Counted from the first letter of the stretch, positions 1 through 5,998 are shown. The stretch: 5,998 nucleotides of DNA from Myxococcales bacterium (GCA_007120915.1 SKMT01000408.1:1-5998), one strand, 5' to 3'. A program made the numbers and translations. Notes: a model not told the origin generated them from the letters alone.

Positions 1-7
1 CAAACCT

Positions 8-25
8 CTTCCCCCTGGGGGGAAG
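8..25 (-). terminator. Possible transcription-ending or mRNA-protecting hairpin after the permease gene
   Basis: A GC-rich 8-bp inverted repeat lies about 30-50 nt downstream of the last gene in the window. In the mRNA it is followed by GAGGTTTG, not a U-run, so intrinsic termination is doubtful. It may instead be only part of the dispersed repeat, or may protect the 3' end. The window ends too soon to see whether another gene follows. Confidence 0.25.
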
Positions 26-69
26 TGACCGACCGAAGGGAGGTCGATGGGGGGCTCACACCTCCCCCC
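8..69. repeat. Three-hairpin palindromic element at the permease stop (copy 2)
   Basis: The same layout as the element at 1553-1618. First stem CTTCCCCC (8-15) with GGGGGAAG (18-25), almost without a loop. Second stem CGACC (30-34) with GGTCG (42-46), loop 7 nt. Third stem six G (49-54) with six C (64-69), loop 9 nt, straddling the permease TGA at 56-58. In the mRNA sense both copies read TGAG, a C-rich block, a CGACC hairpin, then CAC(C/T)TCCCCC and its G-rich partner. The element may continue slightly beyond these limits. Confidence 0.65.
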
Positions 70-1525
70 TCATCAACAACCAGTACACCACCAGAGCCAC
101 CCCAAACCCGGTAAACCAGGCCCCGTCGAACAGAAACCGCACCGACGGATGCACCAGCCCCAACAGCACCACCGCAATACCGGCGACCAGCGCCACAATC
201 CCTTTGATGTTGAAGCCCCTGGTGTATCGATACTCTCCCTGGCTGTCGTACAGCGCATTCACGTCCAGGTTGGTGCGGCGCACCAGCCAGTAGTCGGCGA
301 TCAGAATGCCACCCACCGGCCCCAACAGCCCGGAGTAGGCGACCAGAAAGCCCGGCAGATGGTCGATCAACAGCCAGGGGAAGATCACGATGCCGATCAC
401 ACCGGTGATGATCCCTCCCGTTCGAAATGAGATCCACTTCGGGAACGCATTGGCAAACGAGTTCGCCGGCGCCACCACGTTCGCCGCGATGTTCGTCGAC
501 AGCGTCGCCACCGCCAGCGCAATCATCGCCACCAGCGCCAAGATCAGTGACTCGTCACCGACGATAAGCTCCACCAACTCCACCGGGTCCCAGGCGTTTT
601 CAATCTCCCCTTCGTCGAACACCAACACCGTCGCCGAGGTAACCACCACCGCAACGAACGAAAAGAAGACCATCGTCGTGGGCAACCCGATGGCCTGACC
701 GATGACCTGATCTTTCTGCTTTTCGACGTACCGGGTGAAATCGGGAATGTTCAGCGACAGCGTCGCCCAGAATCCGACCATCGCCGTCACGGCCGGTAAA
801 AACACCGCGATCAGCCAGGCAAACCCGGACACCTCCGCTTCCTGCTCGATAAGCTGCGACGACTCCTCGAGCAGAATCCCAAGGCCCCCGGTCTCCGAGA
901 TCGCCCACCACAGCAACACCAGCCCAATCCCGATCAGAAACGGCGCCGACAGGTTCTCCAGCCACCGAATCGCCTCCGTGCCGATCACCACAATCACGAT
1001 GTTGATCGCCCAGAAAATCATGAAGGCAATCCACATCTGAAGCGACATCCCCACAAACTCCGCTCCACCCCCCAGATCGGCCCACCCGGACCACATCATC
1101 CCGATGATCACCGAAATCGCCGCCCCACCCACAAAGGTCTGAATCCCAAACCACCCGCAGGCCACCAGCGCACGAGCAATCGATGGGATGTGGGTGCCGA
1201 ACACCCCGAATGCCGCCCGCCCAAACACCGGGAAGGGAATCCCGTATTTGGTGCCCGCATGCCCGTTCAGAATCATCGGCACCAACACCAGCACGTTGCC
1301 CACCAGCACCGCCAGCATCACCTGCCACCAGGTCATCCCCATCTCCGCGACCAACTGCCCCGCCAAAAGATAGGTCGGAATGGAGATACTCATCGCCACC
1401 CACAACGCCGCCAGGCTCCACTTACTCCAGGTGCGCTCCTCCACGGTCGCCGGCTCCAGATCGGCGTTGTGCAACACCGGATCTTGGGGAACCTCTTCGA
1501 GACGGGCAAATCTATCGTCAGCCAT
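56..1525 (-). CDS. NCS1-family nucleobase:cation symporter (uracil/hydantoin/allantoin-type permease)
   Basis: A 489-residue integral membrane protein with about 12 hydrophobic segments, normal for nucleobase:cation symporter-1. A polar N-terminal tail of about 35 residues precedes the first segment. Family motifs include NGHAGTKYGIPFPVFGR (87-103), GWFGIQTFVGG (124-134), WATLSLNIPDFTRY (253-266), TNIAANVVAPAN (344-355) and LIADYWLVRR (408-417). Against the hydantoin transporter Mhp1, Trp125 and Gln129 match Trp117 and Gln121 of the substrate site, Trp253 probably matches Trp220, and Asn349 probably matches Asn318. Ala340, Ser343 and Thr344 fit the sodium-site residues Ala309, Ser312 and Thr313, so sodium coupling is plausible. 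The start is supported by AGGAG (1532-1536) 6 nt upstream. As last gene of the cluster it most likely imports uracil, thymine or a hydantoin. The final Arg-Gly-Glu-Val and stop lie within a palindromic repeat. Confidence 0.93.
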   Translation of the reverse strand: MADDRFARLEEVPQDPVLHNADLEPATVEERTWSKWSLAALWVAMSISIPTYLLAGQLVAEMGMTWWQVMLAVLVGNVLVLVPMILNGHAGTKYGIPFPVFGRAAFGVFGTHIPSIARALVACGWFGIQTFVGGAAISVIIGMMWSGWADLGGGAEFVGMSLQMWIAFMIFWAINIVIVVIGTEAIRWLENLSAPFLIGIGLVLLWWAISETGGLGILLEESSQLIEQEAEVSGFAWLIAVFLPAVTAMVGFWATLSLNIPDFTRYVEKQKDQVIGQAIGLPTTMVFFSFVAVVVTSATVLVFDEGEIENAWDPVELVELIVGDESLILALVAMIALAVATLSTNIAANVVAPANSFANAFPKWISFRTGGIITGVIGIVIFPWLLIDHLPGFLVAYSGLLGPVGGILIADYWLVRRTNLDVNALYDSQGEYRYTRGFNIKGIVALVAGIAVVLLGLVHPSVRFLFDGAWFTGFGVALVVYWLLMRGEV

Positions 1526-1552
1526 CCGACTCTCCTGTGGTTCAGTCTACAT

Positions 1553-1618
1553 CCTCCCCCGACGGGTACCGGCGGGGGAGGTGGCCGCGTAGCGGTCGGA
1601 GGGGGCCCTCACTCCTCC
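1553..1618. repeat. Three-hairpin palindromic element at the aminotransferase stop (copy 1)
   Basis: Three adjacent inverted repeats fill most of the gap between the aminotransferase and permease genes. The first is a perfect 9-bp stem, CCTCCCCCG (1553-1561) with CGGGGGAGG (1573-1581), loop 11 nt. The second is GGCCGC (1583-1588) with GCGGTC (1592-1597), one G-T pair, loop 3 nt. The third is GGAGG (1598-1602) with CCTCC (1614-1618), straddling the TGA at 1609-1611. The order and several sequence blocks match the element at 8-69, suggesting a dispersed REP-like family. There is no T-run, so it is not a standard intrinsic terminator. Confidence 0.65.
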
Positions 1619-2931
1619 ACATACTGATCCATAATCGTCAGCCCCCGATCGATAATCTCGAACCCGTCCCTCAACTGCTCTTCGGTGATGCACAGCGGCG
1701 GATTGCACATAAAGCTGCCCCAGCGGGTGTAGGTAAACAGCCCTTCGTCGCGGAAGAACCGGTTCAAGTCATCCATCGCCTGAGAGTTGCTGTTGTAGTC
1801 GGCCATCGGATCGCCCTGGGCGTTGCGCTGCAGGTCAATCATGCCGAACAGCCCGATGTTGCGCGTCTCTTTGACCGACGGATGCTTCTGCTGCATCCGC
1901 GCCATGTGCTCGCCCATCACCGGGCCCAACTCAGCGGCATTCTCCACGTACCCCTCTTCCAGCAGCACCTCGATGCTCGCAGTCGCCGTGGCCAGCCCCA
2001 GCGCATGGGAGTTGTAGGTCAGCCCACCCCAGAAGACGTTGTCTTCGAAGTGGTCCGCAATCTCGTCGGAGATCGCCATGCATCCCAGCGGCATATAGGA
2101 GCTGGTCATCCCCTTGGCCATCGTCACGATGTCGGGCTTAATTCCGGCGTGTTCGAAGGCGAACAGTTTGCCCGTTCGGCCGAACCCGGCCATCACTTCG
2201 TCGCAGATCAGCAGAATGTCGTGGCGGTCCAGCAACTCGCGAAGCCCCTGCAGATATCCCTTCGGCGGCGGCAAAATCCCGTTGGTGCCTGTCACCGTCT
2301 CGATCATCATCGCCGCGATGGTATCGGCGCCTTCGTACATGATGATCTCTTCGAGATACTCCAGGTTGCGCTCCGTCTTCTCTTCGTCGTCGTCGCCGAA
2401 TTTGTAGTTGTACGGCTCCGGATCCATCACGTGCACAACTCCAGGGGTGCCCGGCTCGTTGGGAAGCCGCCTGGGGTCGCCGGTAAGCTGCATGCACAGA
2501 TTCGTCGCTCCGTGATAGCTGCGATAGCGCGTCAGAATCTTCTGTTTGCCCGTGTACATCCGGGCTGCTTTCACGGCGTTTTCGTTCGCCTCCGCCCCGC
2601 CGAGCGCAAAAAAGAAGGTGTTCAGGTTTTCCGGGGTAATATCGGCGAGCAGCTTCCCAAGTTTGGCGCGCGGCTTCGTCGCCGAGCCGGGAAACACGTA
2701 GATCAGCCCACTGTCGATGGCCTCCTTCATCGCCGCGGTGACCTTCGGGTGGTTGTGCCCGATGTTCACCGACATCAACTGGCTGTTGAAGTCCAGATAC
2801 TTCTTGCCGTCCGGAGTCCAGAAGTACACCCCGTCGGCCTTCTCGACGGGCAACGGACTGACGTCACCCTGGGCGGACCAGGTGTACATCGTGTGTTCTT
2901 TGCAAAGGTCGATCATCTCCTGGGTGTCCAT
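1609..2931 (-). CDS. Class-III PLP aminotransferase, probably beta-alanine (or taurine) transaminase
   Basis: A 440-residue fold-type I aminotransferase of the omega/class-III family. PLP-site residues visible are Gly111-Gly112-Ala113 (phosphate loop), Tyr139-His140-Gly141 (ring stacking), Glu211, Asp244 in ICDEVMAGFGRTGK (pyridine nitrogen), Lys273 in TMAKGMTS (Schiff base) and Thr305 in GGLTYNSH (phosphate contact from the partner subunit). The N-terminal text HTMYTWSAQGDVSPLPV and the AKGMTSSYMPLG stretch recall enzymes annotated as taurine:pyruvate or taurine:2-oxoglutarate aminotransferase. Taurine is a structural analogue of beta-alanine, and the position after preT-preA points to beta-alanine or 3-aminoisobutyrate as donor, giving malonate semialdehyde or its methyl homologue. 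The acceptor is unknown. GGAG (2937-2940) lies 5 nt before the ATG. The last two Glu codons and the stop lie within a hairpin-rich repeat. Family certain; substrate inferred. Confidence 0.9.
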   Translation of the reverse strand: MDTQEMIDLCKEHTMYTWSAQGDVSPLPVEKADGVYFWTPDGKKYLDFNSQLMSVNIGHNHPKVTAAMKEAIDSGLIYVFPGSATKPRAKLGKLLADITPENLNTFFFALGGAEANENAVKAARMYTGKQKILTRYRSYHGATNLCMQLTGDPRRLPNEPGTPGVVHVMDPEPYNYKFGDDDEEKTERNLEYLEEIIMYEGADTIAAMMIETVTGTNGILPPPKGYLQGLRELLDRHDILLICDEVMAGFGRTGKLFAFEHAGIKPDIVTMAKGMTSSYMPLGCMAISDEIADHFEDNVFWGGLTYNSHALGLATATASIEVLLEEGYVENAAELGPVMGEHMARMQQKHPSVKETRNIGLFGMIDLQRNAQGDPMADYNSNSQAMDDLNRFFRDEGLFTYTRWGSFMCNPPLCITEEQLRDGFEIIDRGLTIMDQYVEE

Positions 2932-2970
2932 GACAGCTCCGTTGTATGAGTAAGTAATTTCGTTTGCGCG

Positions 2971-4263
2971 TCAGAAGTGCGTCTGATGCGTCGACTTGCC
3001 GGGATGTTCCACATCCTCACCGCGCTCCTTGGCCGCGGTGTACTCATTCCACGTCATCGAGTCTTTGCCGTTGTCTACCTCCACCATCTTGATGCAGTCC
3101 GGCACGGGGCAGACATACATGCACAGGTTGCACCCGATGCACTCCGCCTCGTCGATGTAGGGCACCCGTGTGCCCTCTTCGACGTGGATGCACTGGTGTG
3201 CGCCGTCGTGGCAGGCGGCTACACACTTCTGGCAGCCGATGCACAGATCCTCATCGATCTTGGCGATAATTTCGTGGTTCAGATCCAGGTTGCCCCAGTC
3301 GTCGTAGGAGGGAAGCGCCCGGCCGACCATCTCGTCGATCGTCTCAAAGCCCTTCTCGCGCATAAATCGCTCCGTGCCGTCGATCATATCGCGCACGATG
3401 CGATAGCCGTGGTGCATCACCGCCGTGCACACCTGTACGGTGCCGGCGCCCAGATGGATAAACTCCAGCGCATCGCGCCAGGTCTCCACCCCGCCAATCC
3501 CGCTGATCGGGATGTCCACCTGCCGGTCCTGCGCAAGCTGGTTGGTCATATGCAGCGCAATCGGGCGCACTGCCTGACCGCAGTACCCACCGTTGGAGCT
3601 TTTGTTCTTGACCTTCGGCTCGATTACACCCTCATCCAGATTCACCCCGATGATGCTCTTCACCGTATTGATCAGACTCAGCGCATCGGCCCCTCCCCGG
3701 GTCGCCGCCCTGCCCGGCACAGTGATGTCCGTGACGTTCGGGGTCAGCTTCACGATCACCGGCACATCACTGTACTCCATCGCCCAGCGCGTGATCTCCT
3801 CGCAGACCTTCGGCTCCTGGCCCACTGCACTTCCCATCCCCCTCTCACACATCCCGTGAGGACACCCGAAGTTCAGCTCCAGCCCGTCGGCGCCGGCGTC
3901 GATGGAGCGCTGGATGATGTCCTTCCACTCCTCCTTCGTCTCCACCATCAGGCTCACAATCACCGCGTGCTCCGGGTAGTGGCGCTTCACCTCCTCGATC
4001 TCCCGAAAGTTGTCCTCCAGCGGCCGGTCCGTGATCAACTCGATGTTGTTGAACCCGATCATCCGCCGGTCGCCATAGTCCACCGACCCGAACCGGCTCG
4101 ACACGTTCACAATGGGCTGGCCCAGCGTCTTCCACACCGCCCCGCCCCACCCGGCGTCAAACGCGCGCATCACCTGCTCGCCGCTGTTCGTCGGCGGCGC
4201 CGAGGCCAGCCAGAATGGATTGGGCGATTTGATTCCGGCGAAGTCTACGGACAAGTCGGGCAT
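2971..4263 (-). CDS. preA: Dihydropyrimidine dehydrogenase catalytic subunit PreA
   Basis: A 430-residue cytoplasmic protein matching the C-terminal half of mammalian DPD: an FMN-binding TIM barrel of the dihydroorotate dehydrogenase type (about 1-310) followed by a ferredoxin domain (about 332-395). It should reduce uracil or thymine to the 5,6-dihydro base with electrons from PreT. By comparison with DPD, Asn73, Asn131, Asn199 and Thr200 match the substrate-contacting Asn609, Asn668, Asn736 and Thr737, and Cys134 in NFGCPHGM matches the catalytic acid Cys671. DPD has Ser at the position of Gly133; Gly is common in bacterial PreA to my knowledge. VKLTPNVTD (171-179) is a typical barrel strand. 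Ferredoxin ligands are Cys341, 344, 347, 351 and Cys375, 378, 381, 385, the second set followed by Pro. The ATG is fixed by a good ribosome binding site. It lies 104 nt after preT and 39 nt before the aminotransferase. Confidence 0.96.
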   Translation of the reverse strand: MPDLSVDFAGIKSPNPFWLASAPPTNSGEQVMRAFDAGWGGAVWKTLGQPIVNVSSRFGSVDYGDRRMIGFNNIELITDRPLEDNFREIEEVKRHYPEHAVIVSLMVETKEEWKDIIQRSIDAGADGLELNFGCPHGMCERGMGSAVGQEPKVCEEITRWAMEYSDVPVIVKLTPNVTDITVPGRAATRGGADALSLINTVKSIIGVNLDEGVIEPKVKNKSSNGGYCGQAVRPIALHMTNQLAQDRQVDIPISGIGGVETWRDALEFIHLGAGTVQVCTAVMHHGYRIVRDMIDGTERFMREKGFETIDEMVGRALPSYDDWGNLDLNHEIIAKIDEDLCIGCQKCVAACHDGAHQCIHVEEGTRVPYIDEAECIGCNLCMYVCPVPDCIKMVEVDNGKDSMTWNEYTAAKERGEDVEHPGKSTHQTHF

Positions 4264-4270
4264 GGTATCA

Positions 4271-4276
4271 CTCCTT
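4271..4276 (-). promoter_or_regulatory. preA ribosome binding site
   Basis: AAGGAG lies 7 nt before the ATG at 4261-4263, a near-ideal spacing that fixes the preA start. Its first two bases belong to the last heptamer of the adjacent GAC array. Confidence 0.8.
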
Positions 4277-4323
4277 AAGTCGTGCGTCGTGAGTCTTGGG
4301 TCCTGTGTCTCAGGTCGAGCGTC
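4275..4323 (-). repeat. Seven-unit degenerate heptanucleotide array before preA
   Basis: On the minus strand, seven consecutive 7-mers each begin with GAC and vary in the other four bases; four of the seven fit GACNCAN. The phase is perfect over 49 bp. The last unit, GACTTAA, supplies the AA of the AAGGAG ribosome binding site of preA. The array has no evident coding role: it lies wholly between the preT stop and the preA start. Confidence 0.75.
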
Positions 4324-4354
4324 GTGGGAGCGCGTCCTGCCAGGGGGCGCCGAC

Positions 4355-4382
4355 CAATAACCAATAACTAATATCCACTAAC
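4355..4382 (-). repeat. Four-unit heptanucleotide array across the preT stop codon
   Basis: Read on the minus strand, four consecutive 7-mers start with G: GTTAGTG, GATATTA and two exact GTTATTG copies. The consensus is GTTATTG. The array encodes Val457 to Tyr460 of PreT and its TAG stop (4368-4370), then runs into the gap. It is AT-rich in a GC-rich window. It resembles the short tandemly repeated heptamers (STRR) known from cyanobacterial genomes, but family identity is not shown. Confidence 0.7.
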
Positions 4383-5750
4383 CGCCACTGGGCGTGCATC
4401 ATCCTCCGCTTCTGCGGGGTCGCGCCCCTGAAGCATCGCATCAATGCTGCGGGCGGCGACTTTGCCCTCTTCGACGGCGTCGACGACCTCTTTGCCGCCG
4501 CTGACGCAGTCTCCACCGGCAAAGTACTTCGCGTTGCCCGTCTGCTGGGTCTTCTCGTCGACGACCACACAGCCCCAGTCCAACTCCAGCCCCTCCACAT
4601 CTTCGAACAGCTCGCCGAGTTTGGACTGGCCAATCGCCAGCACAATCATGTCGCAGGGGATGTCGAACTCGCTGCCGTCGACCACTTCCAACTCCCCGTT
4701 GTCGTTGGTGCGCGTGCGCCGACACCTCAGCGCCTCGACCTGACCGTCACCGATGATTTCGGCGGGCTGGGCGTGCCACACCCCGCGTGCGCCCTCCTTT
4801 TTGGCGCCCTCCCATTCGTGGTCATATCCGCTCATCGACGCCTCGTCGCGCCGATAGACCATCATCACGTCGTCCACATCGAGCCCGCGCATCTGGCGCA
4901 CCACGTCGATGGCCGTGTTGCCACCGCCAACAACACAGACACGGTCGACACCGTCGGGAAGCTCGAAGTTGTCTTCTACTTTCAGCCGCTCGATAAACTC
5001 CACGGCGCCCCACACTCCATCCAGATCTGCACCGTCGACACCGAGCCGGTTATCCGCGCCGAGCCCGACGCCGATGAAGATGGCGTCGTATTCGTCCTCC
5101 AACTCTTCAAGGGTGACATCTTCGCCGACCTTCGTGCCGTACTCGATGTCGATCCCACCGATCTGACGGACGTACTCGACCTCGCGAAGCGACTGATCGG
5201 CCTGCAATTTGTAGGGCGCAACACCGTCGGTGTTCAGCCCGCCCGGCCGCTCTTTCGCCTCGAAAATCGTCGTCTCATGCCCGAACCGCCGAAGCCGATG
5301 GGCACAGGACAGACTCGCCGGGCCCGCCCCCACAAGCGCAACCTTCTGCCCCGTGGGCTCGCCGGCCTCGAAAAACTGGATGTTCTCTTCGAGCGCGTTG
5401 TCCGTAGCGTAGTGCTGCAACTCACCGATGCGGATCGGCTCCTCTTCCATCTCCTGGAACACGCAGGTCGACTCGCACAGCACCTCCGTCGGGCAGACCT
5501 GCCCGCAACTGTATCCCAGGATATTCGCCTCCAGAATCGCCTTCGCCGCCCCTTCCCGGTTGCCCGTAGCGATGCGCCGGATGAACTCCGGGATGTCAAT
5601 CGAGGTAGGGCAACTGTCGATGCACGGCGCGTCCACGCAGTAGAGGCAGCGATTCGCCTCCACCACTGCATCGTGCTTCGTCATCAACGGCTCTTTCGGC
5701 GAAAACCGAGTCTCCAGCCGGGCTTTTGGTAGCTTCGTCGTTTCACTCAT
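4368..5750 (-). CDS. preT: NAD(P)-dependent dihydropyrimidine dehydrogenase, electron-input subunit PreT
   Basis: A 460-residue flavoprotein related to the glutamate synthase small subunit and to the N-terminal half of mammalian dihydropyrimidine dehydrogenase (DPD). It is expected to oxidise NAD(P)H with FAD and pass electrons to PreA. Residues about 30-115 form the double [4Fe-4S] domain: Cys35, 38, 43, 47, then Cys82, 86, 92, 96. Gln112 lies 16 residues after Cys96, the same offset as Cys140 to Gln156 in DPD, where the Gln is an unusual cluster ligand. The FAD site is VALVGAGPASLSC (137-149) with FEAKERPGG near 163-171; the nucleotide site is VCVVGGGNTAIDVV (271-284); the second FAD motif is FAGGDCVSGG (410-419). 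The ATG at 5748-5750 is chosen because AGGA lies 6 nt before it; Met23 is an alternative. It starts 9 nt after the hydantoinase stop. The last codons and TAG lie in a heptad repeat. The isolated preT role is secure from its preA neighbour; NADH versus NADPH is not. Confidence 0.94.
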   Translation of the reverse strand: MSETTKLPKARLETRFSPKEPLMTKHDAVVEANRCLYCVDAPCIDSCPTSIDIPEFIRRIATGNREGAAKAILEANILGYSCGQVCPTEVLCESTCVFQEMEEEPIRIGELQHYATDNALEENIQFFEAGEPTGQKVALVGAGPASLSCAHRLRRFGHETTIFEAKERPGGLNTDGVAPYKLQADQSLREVEYVRQIGGIDIEYGTKVGEDVTLEELEDEYDAIFIGVGLGADNRLGVDGADLDGVWGAVEFIERLKVEDNFELPDGVDRVCVVGGGNTAIDVVRQMRGLDVDDVMMVYRRDEASMSGYDHEWEGAKKEGARGVWHAQPAEIIGDGQVEALRCRRTRTNDNGELEVVDGSEFDIPCDMIVLAIGQSKLGELFEDVEGLELDWGCVVVDEKTQQTGNAKYFAGGDCVSGGKEVVDAVEEGKVAARSIDAMLQGRDPAEAEDDARPVAVSGY

Positions 5751-5756
5751 TGGTTT

Positions 5757-5760
5757 TCCT
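5757..5760 (-). promoter_or_regulatory. preT ribosome binding site overlapping the upstream stop
   Basis: In the mRNA sense AGGA begins on the last base of the hydantoinase TGA and is 6 nt from the preT ATG. The arrangement suggests translational coupling between the two genes and supports the upstream ATG over internal Met23. Confidence 0.6.
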
Positions 5761-5998
5761 CAGCGCTTCAGCAGCTTGCCAATTCCCTCTTCACCCACGA
5801 ACTCTCCGTCGCGCACCTGCACGTTTCCACGCACAGCCACCGCGTCACATCGCCCACGAACGGTCATCCCCTCGAAGGGATTGTAGTCGACGTTCATGTT
5901 GTGGGTGTCGGCGCTGATGGTGCCCTCGTAGTCCGGGTCGAAGACCACGATGTCGGCGTCGGCACCGGGCTGGATGGTCCCTTTGCGGGGAAACAGCC
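5760..5998 (-). CDS. hydA: Dihydropyrimidinase / D-hydantoinase, C-terminal fragment (cut by window edge)
   Basis: About 79 C-terminal residues are visible before the window ends; the start lies beyond 5998. The reading frame continues upstream of the internal GTG at 5946-5948 without a stop, so that GTG is not the true start. Visible text includes LFPRKGTIQPGADADIVVFD, then TISADTHNMNVDYNPFEGM, and ends GKLLKR before a TGA stop. The PRKGTI...G.DAD segment and the VDYNPFEGM signature with a following VRG/VRDGEFVG stretch are typical of the small beta-sandwich domain that closes dihydropyrimidinases and D-hydantoinases of the amidohydrolase superfamily. The zinc-binding catalytic residues lie in the missing part. 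The family opens the ring of dihydrouracil, dihydrothymine or 5-substituted hydantoins to N-carbamoyl amino acids. Sitting directly before preT and preA, it most likely acts on their product. Family call strong; exact substrate inferred from context. Confidence 0.93.
   Translation of the reverse strand, partial: LFPRKGTIQPGADADIVVFDPDYEGTISADTHNMNVDYNPFEGMTVRGRCDAVAVRGNVQVRDGEFVGEEGIGKLLKR

Noticed and set aside
8..69. Hairpin repeats considered as a CRISPR array or transposon end
   Set aside because: Only two diverged copies 1.5 kb apart with genes between them, no spacers and no transposase in the window.
1183..2949. Long plus-strand open frame of 588 codons, antisense to the aminotransferase and the start of the permease
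   Set aside because: The product is rich in Pro, Arg and His, has no recognisable domain and crosses two well-supported genes and their gap. It is a by-product of GC-rich codon bias on the other strand.
2932..2970. AT-richer gap between preA and the aminotransferase gene, considered as an internal promoter
   Set aside because: Only 39 nt long, with no convincing -35/-10 pair; it contains the ribosome binding site and little else.
2977..4278. Plus-strand open frame of 433 codons mirroring preA almost end to end
   Set aside because: It is exactly antisense to a gene with all catalytic and cluster residues intact, and its composition (many His, Arg, Val, Leu, no motif) fits a codon-bias shadow.
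4324..4354. GC-rich core between the two heptad arrays, considered as a hairpin, attenuator or riboswitch
   Set aside because: It contains GGCGCC and short complementary pieces but no stable stem with a sensible loop and no U-run; too short for a known riboswitch.
4773..5732. Plus-strand open frame of 319 codons antisense to preT
   Set aside because: No motif, no convincing start context, and it opposes conserved FAD and nucleotide-binding motifs of preT.
5760..5948. A separate small 62-residue gene starting at the GTG at 5946-5948
   Set aside because: The frame stays open to the window edge and the sequence before the GTG matches the hydantoinase family, so it is the end of a longer gene.

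Overview
The window holds one tightly packed gene cluster, all on the minus strand, for reductive catabolism of pyrimidine bases (uracil and thymine). In transcription order, from the high-coordinate end to the low, it contains: the C-terminal end of a dihydropyrimidinase/D-hydantoinase (cut by the window edge at 5998); preT and preA, the two subunits of the bacterial dihydropyrimidine dehydrogenase; a class-III PLP aminotransferase of the taurine/beta-alanine type; and an NCS1-family nucleobase permease. Gaps between genes are 9, 104, 39 and 83 nt, every internal start has a plausible Shine-Dalgarno sequence, and nothing is encoded on the plus strand. A single operon is likely.

Together the genes make a nearly complete route. 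The NCS1 permease brings the base in. PreT takes electrons from NAD(P)H through FAD and iron-sulfur clusters and passes them to PreA, which reduces the 5,6 double bond. The dihydropyrimidinase opens the ring to the N-carbamoyl-beta-amino acid. A beta-ureidopropionase, not in the window and expected upstream beyond 5998, would release beta-alanine. The aminotransferase would convert beta-alanine to malonate semialdehyde. Substrates are inferred from family and context.

The organism is a GC-rich bacterium with rather acidic proteins. No marker gene fixes its phylum. The style of the intergenic repeats and the taurine-type aminotransferase recall some Chloroflexota and similar environmental genomes, but this is a low-confidence guess.

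The genes are ordinary members of known families. The less ordinary signals lie between them. The preT-preA gap carries two degenerate heptanucleotide arrays, one of which supplies the last codons and stop of preT and the other part of the preA ribosome binding site. Two copies of an apparently related three-hairpin element of about 65 bp sit across the stop codons of the aminotransferase and permease genes. I found no evidence of an undescribed multi-gene system, CRISPR array, RNA gene, transposase or phage gene. There is no gene-free stretch longer than about 105 nt.
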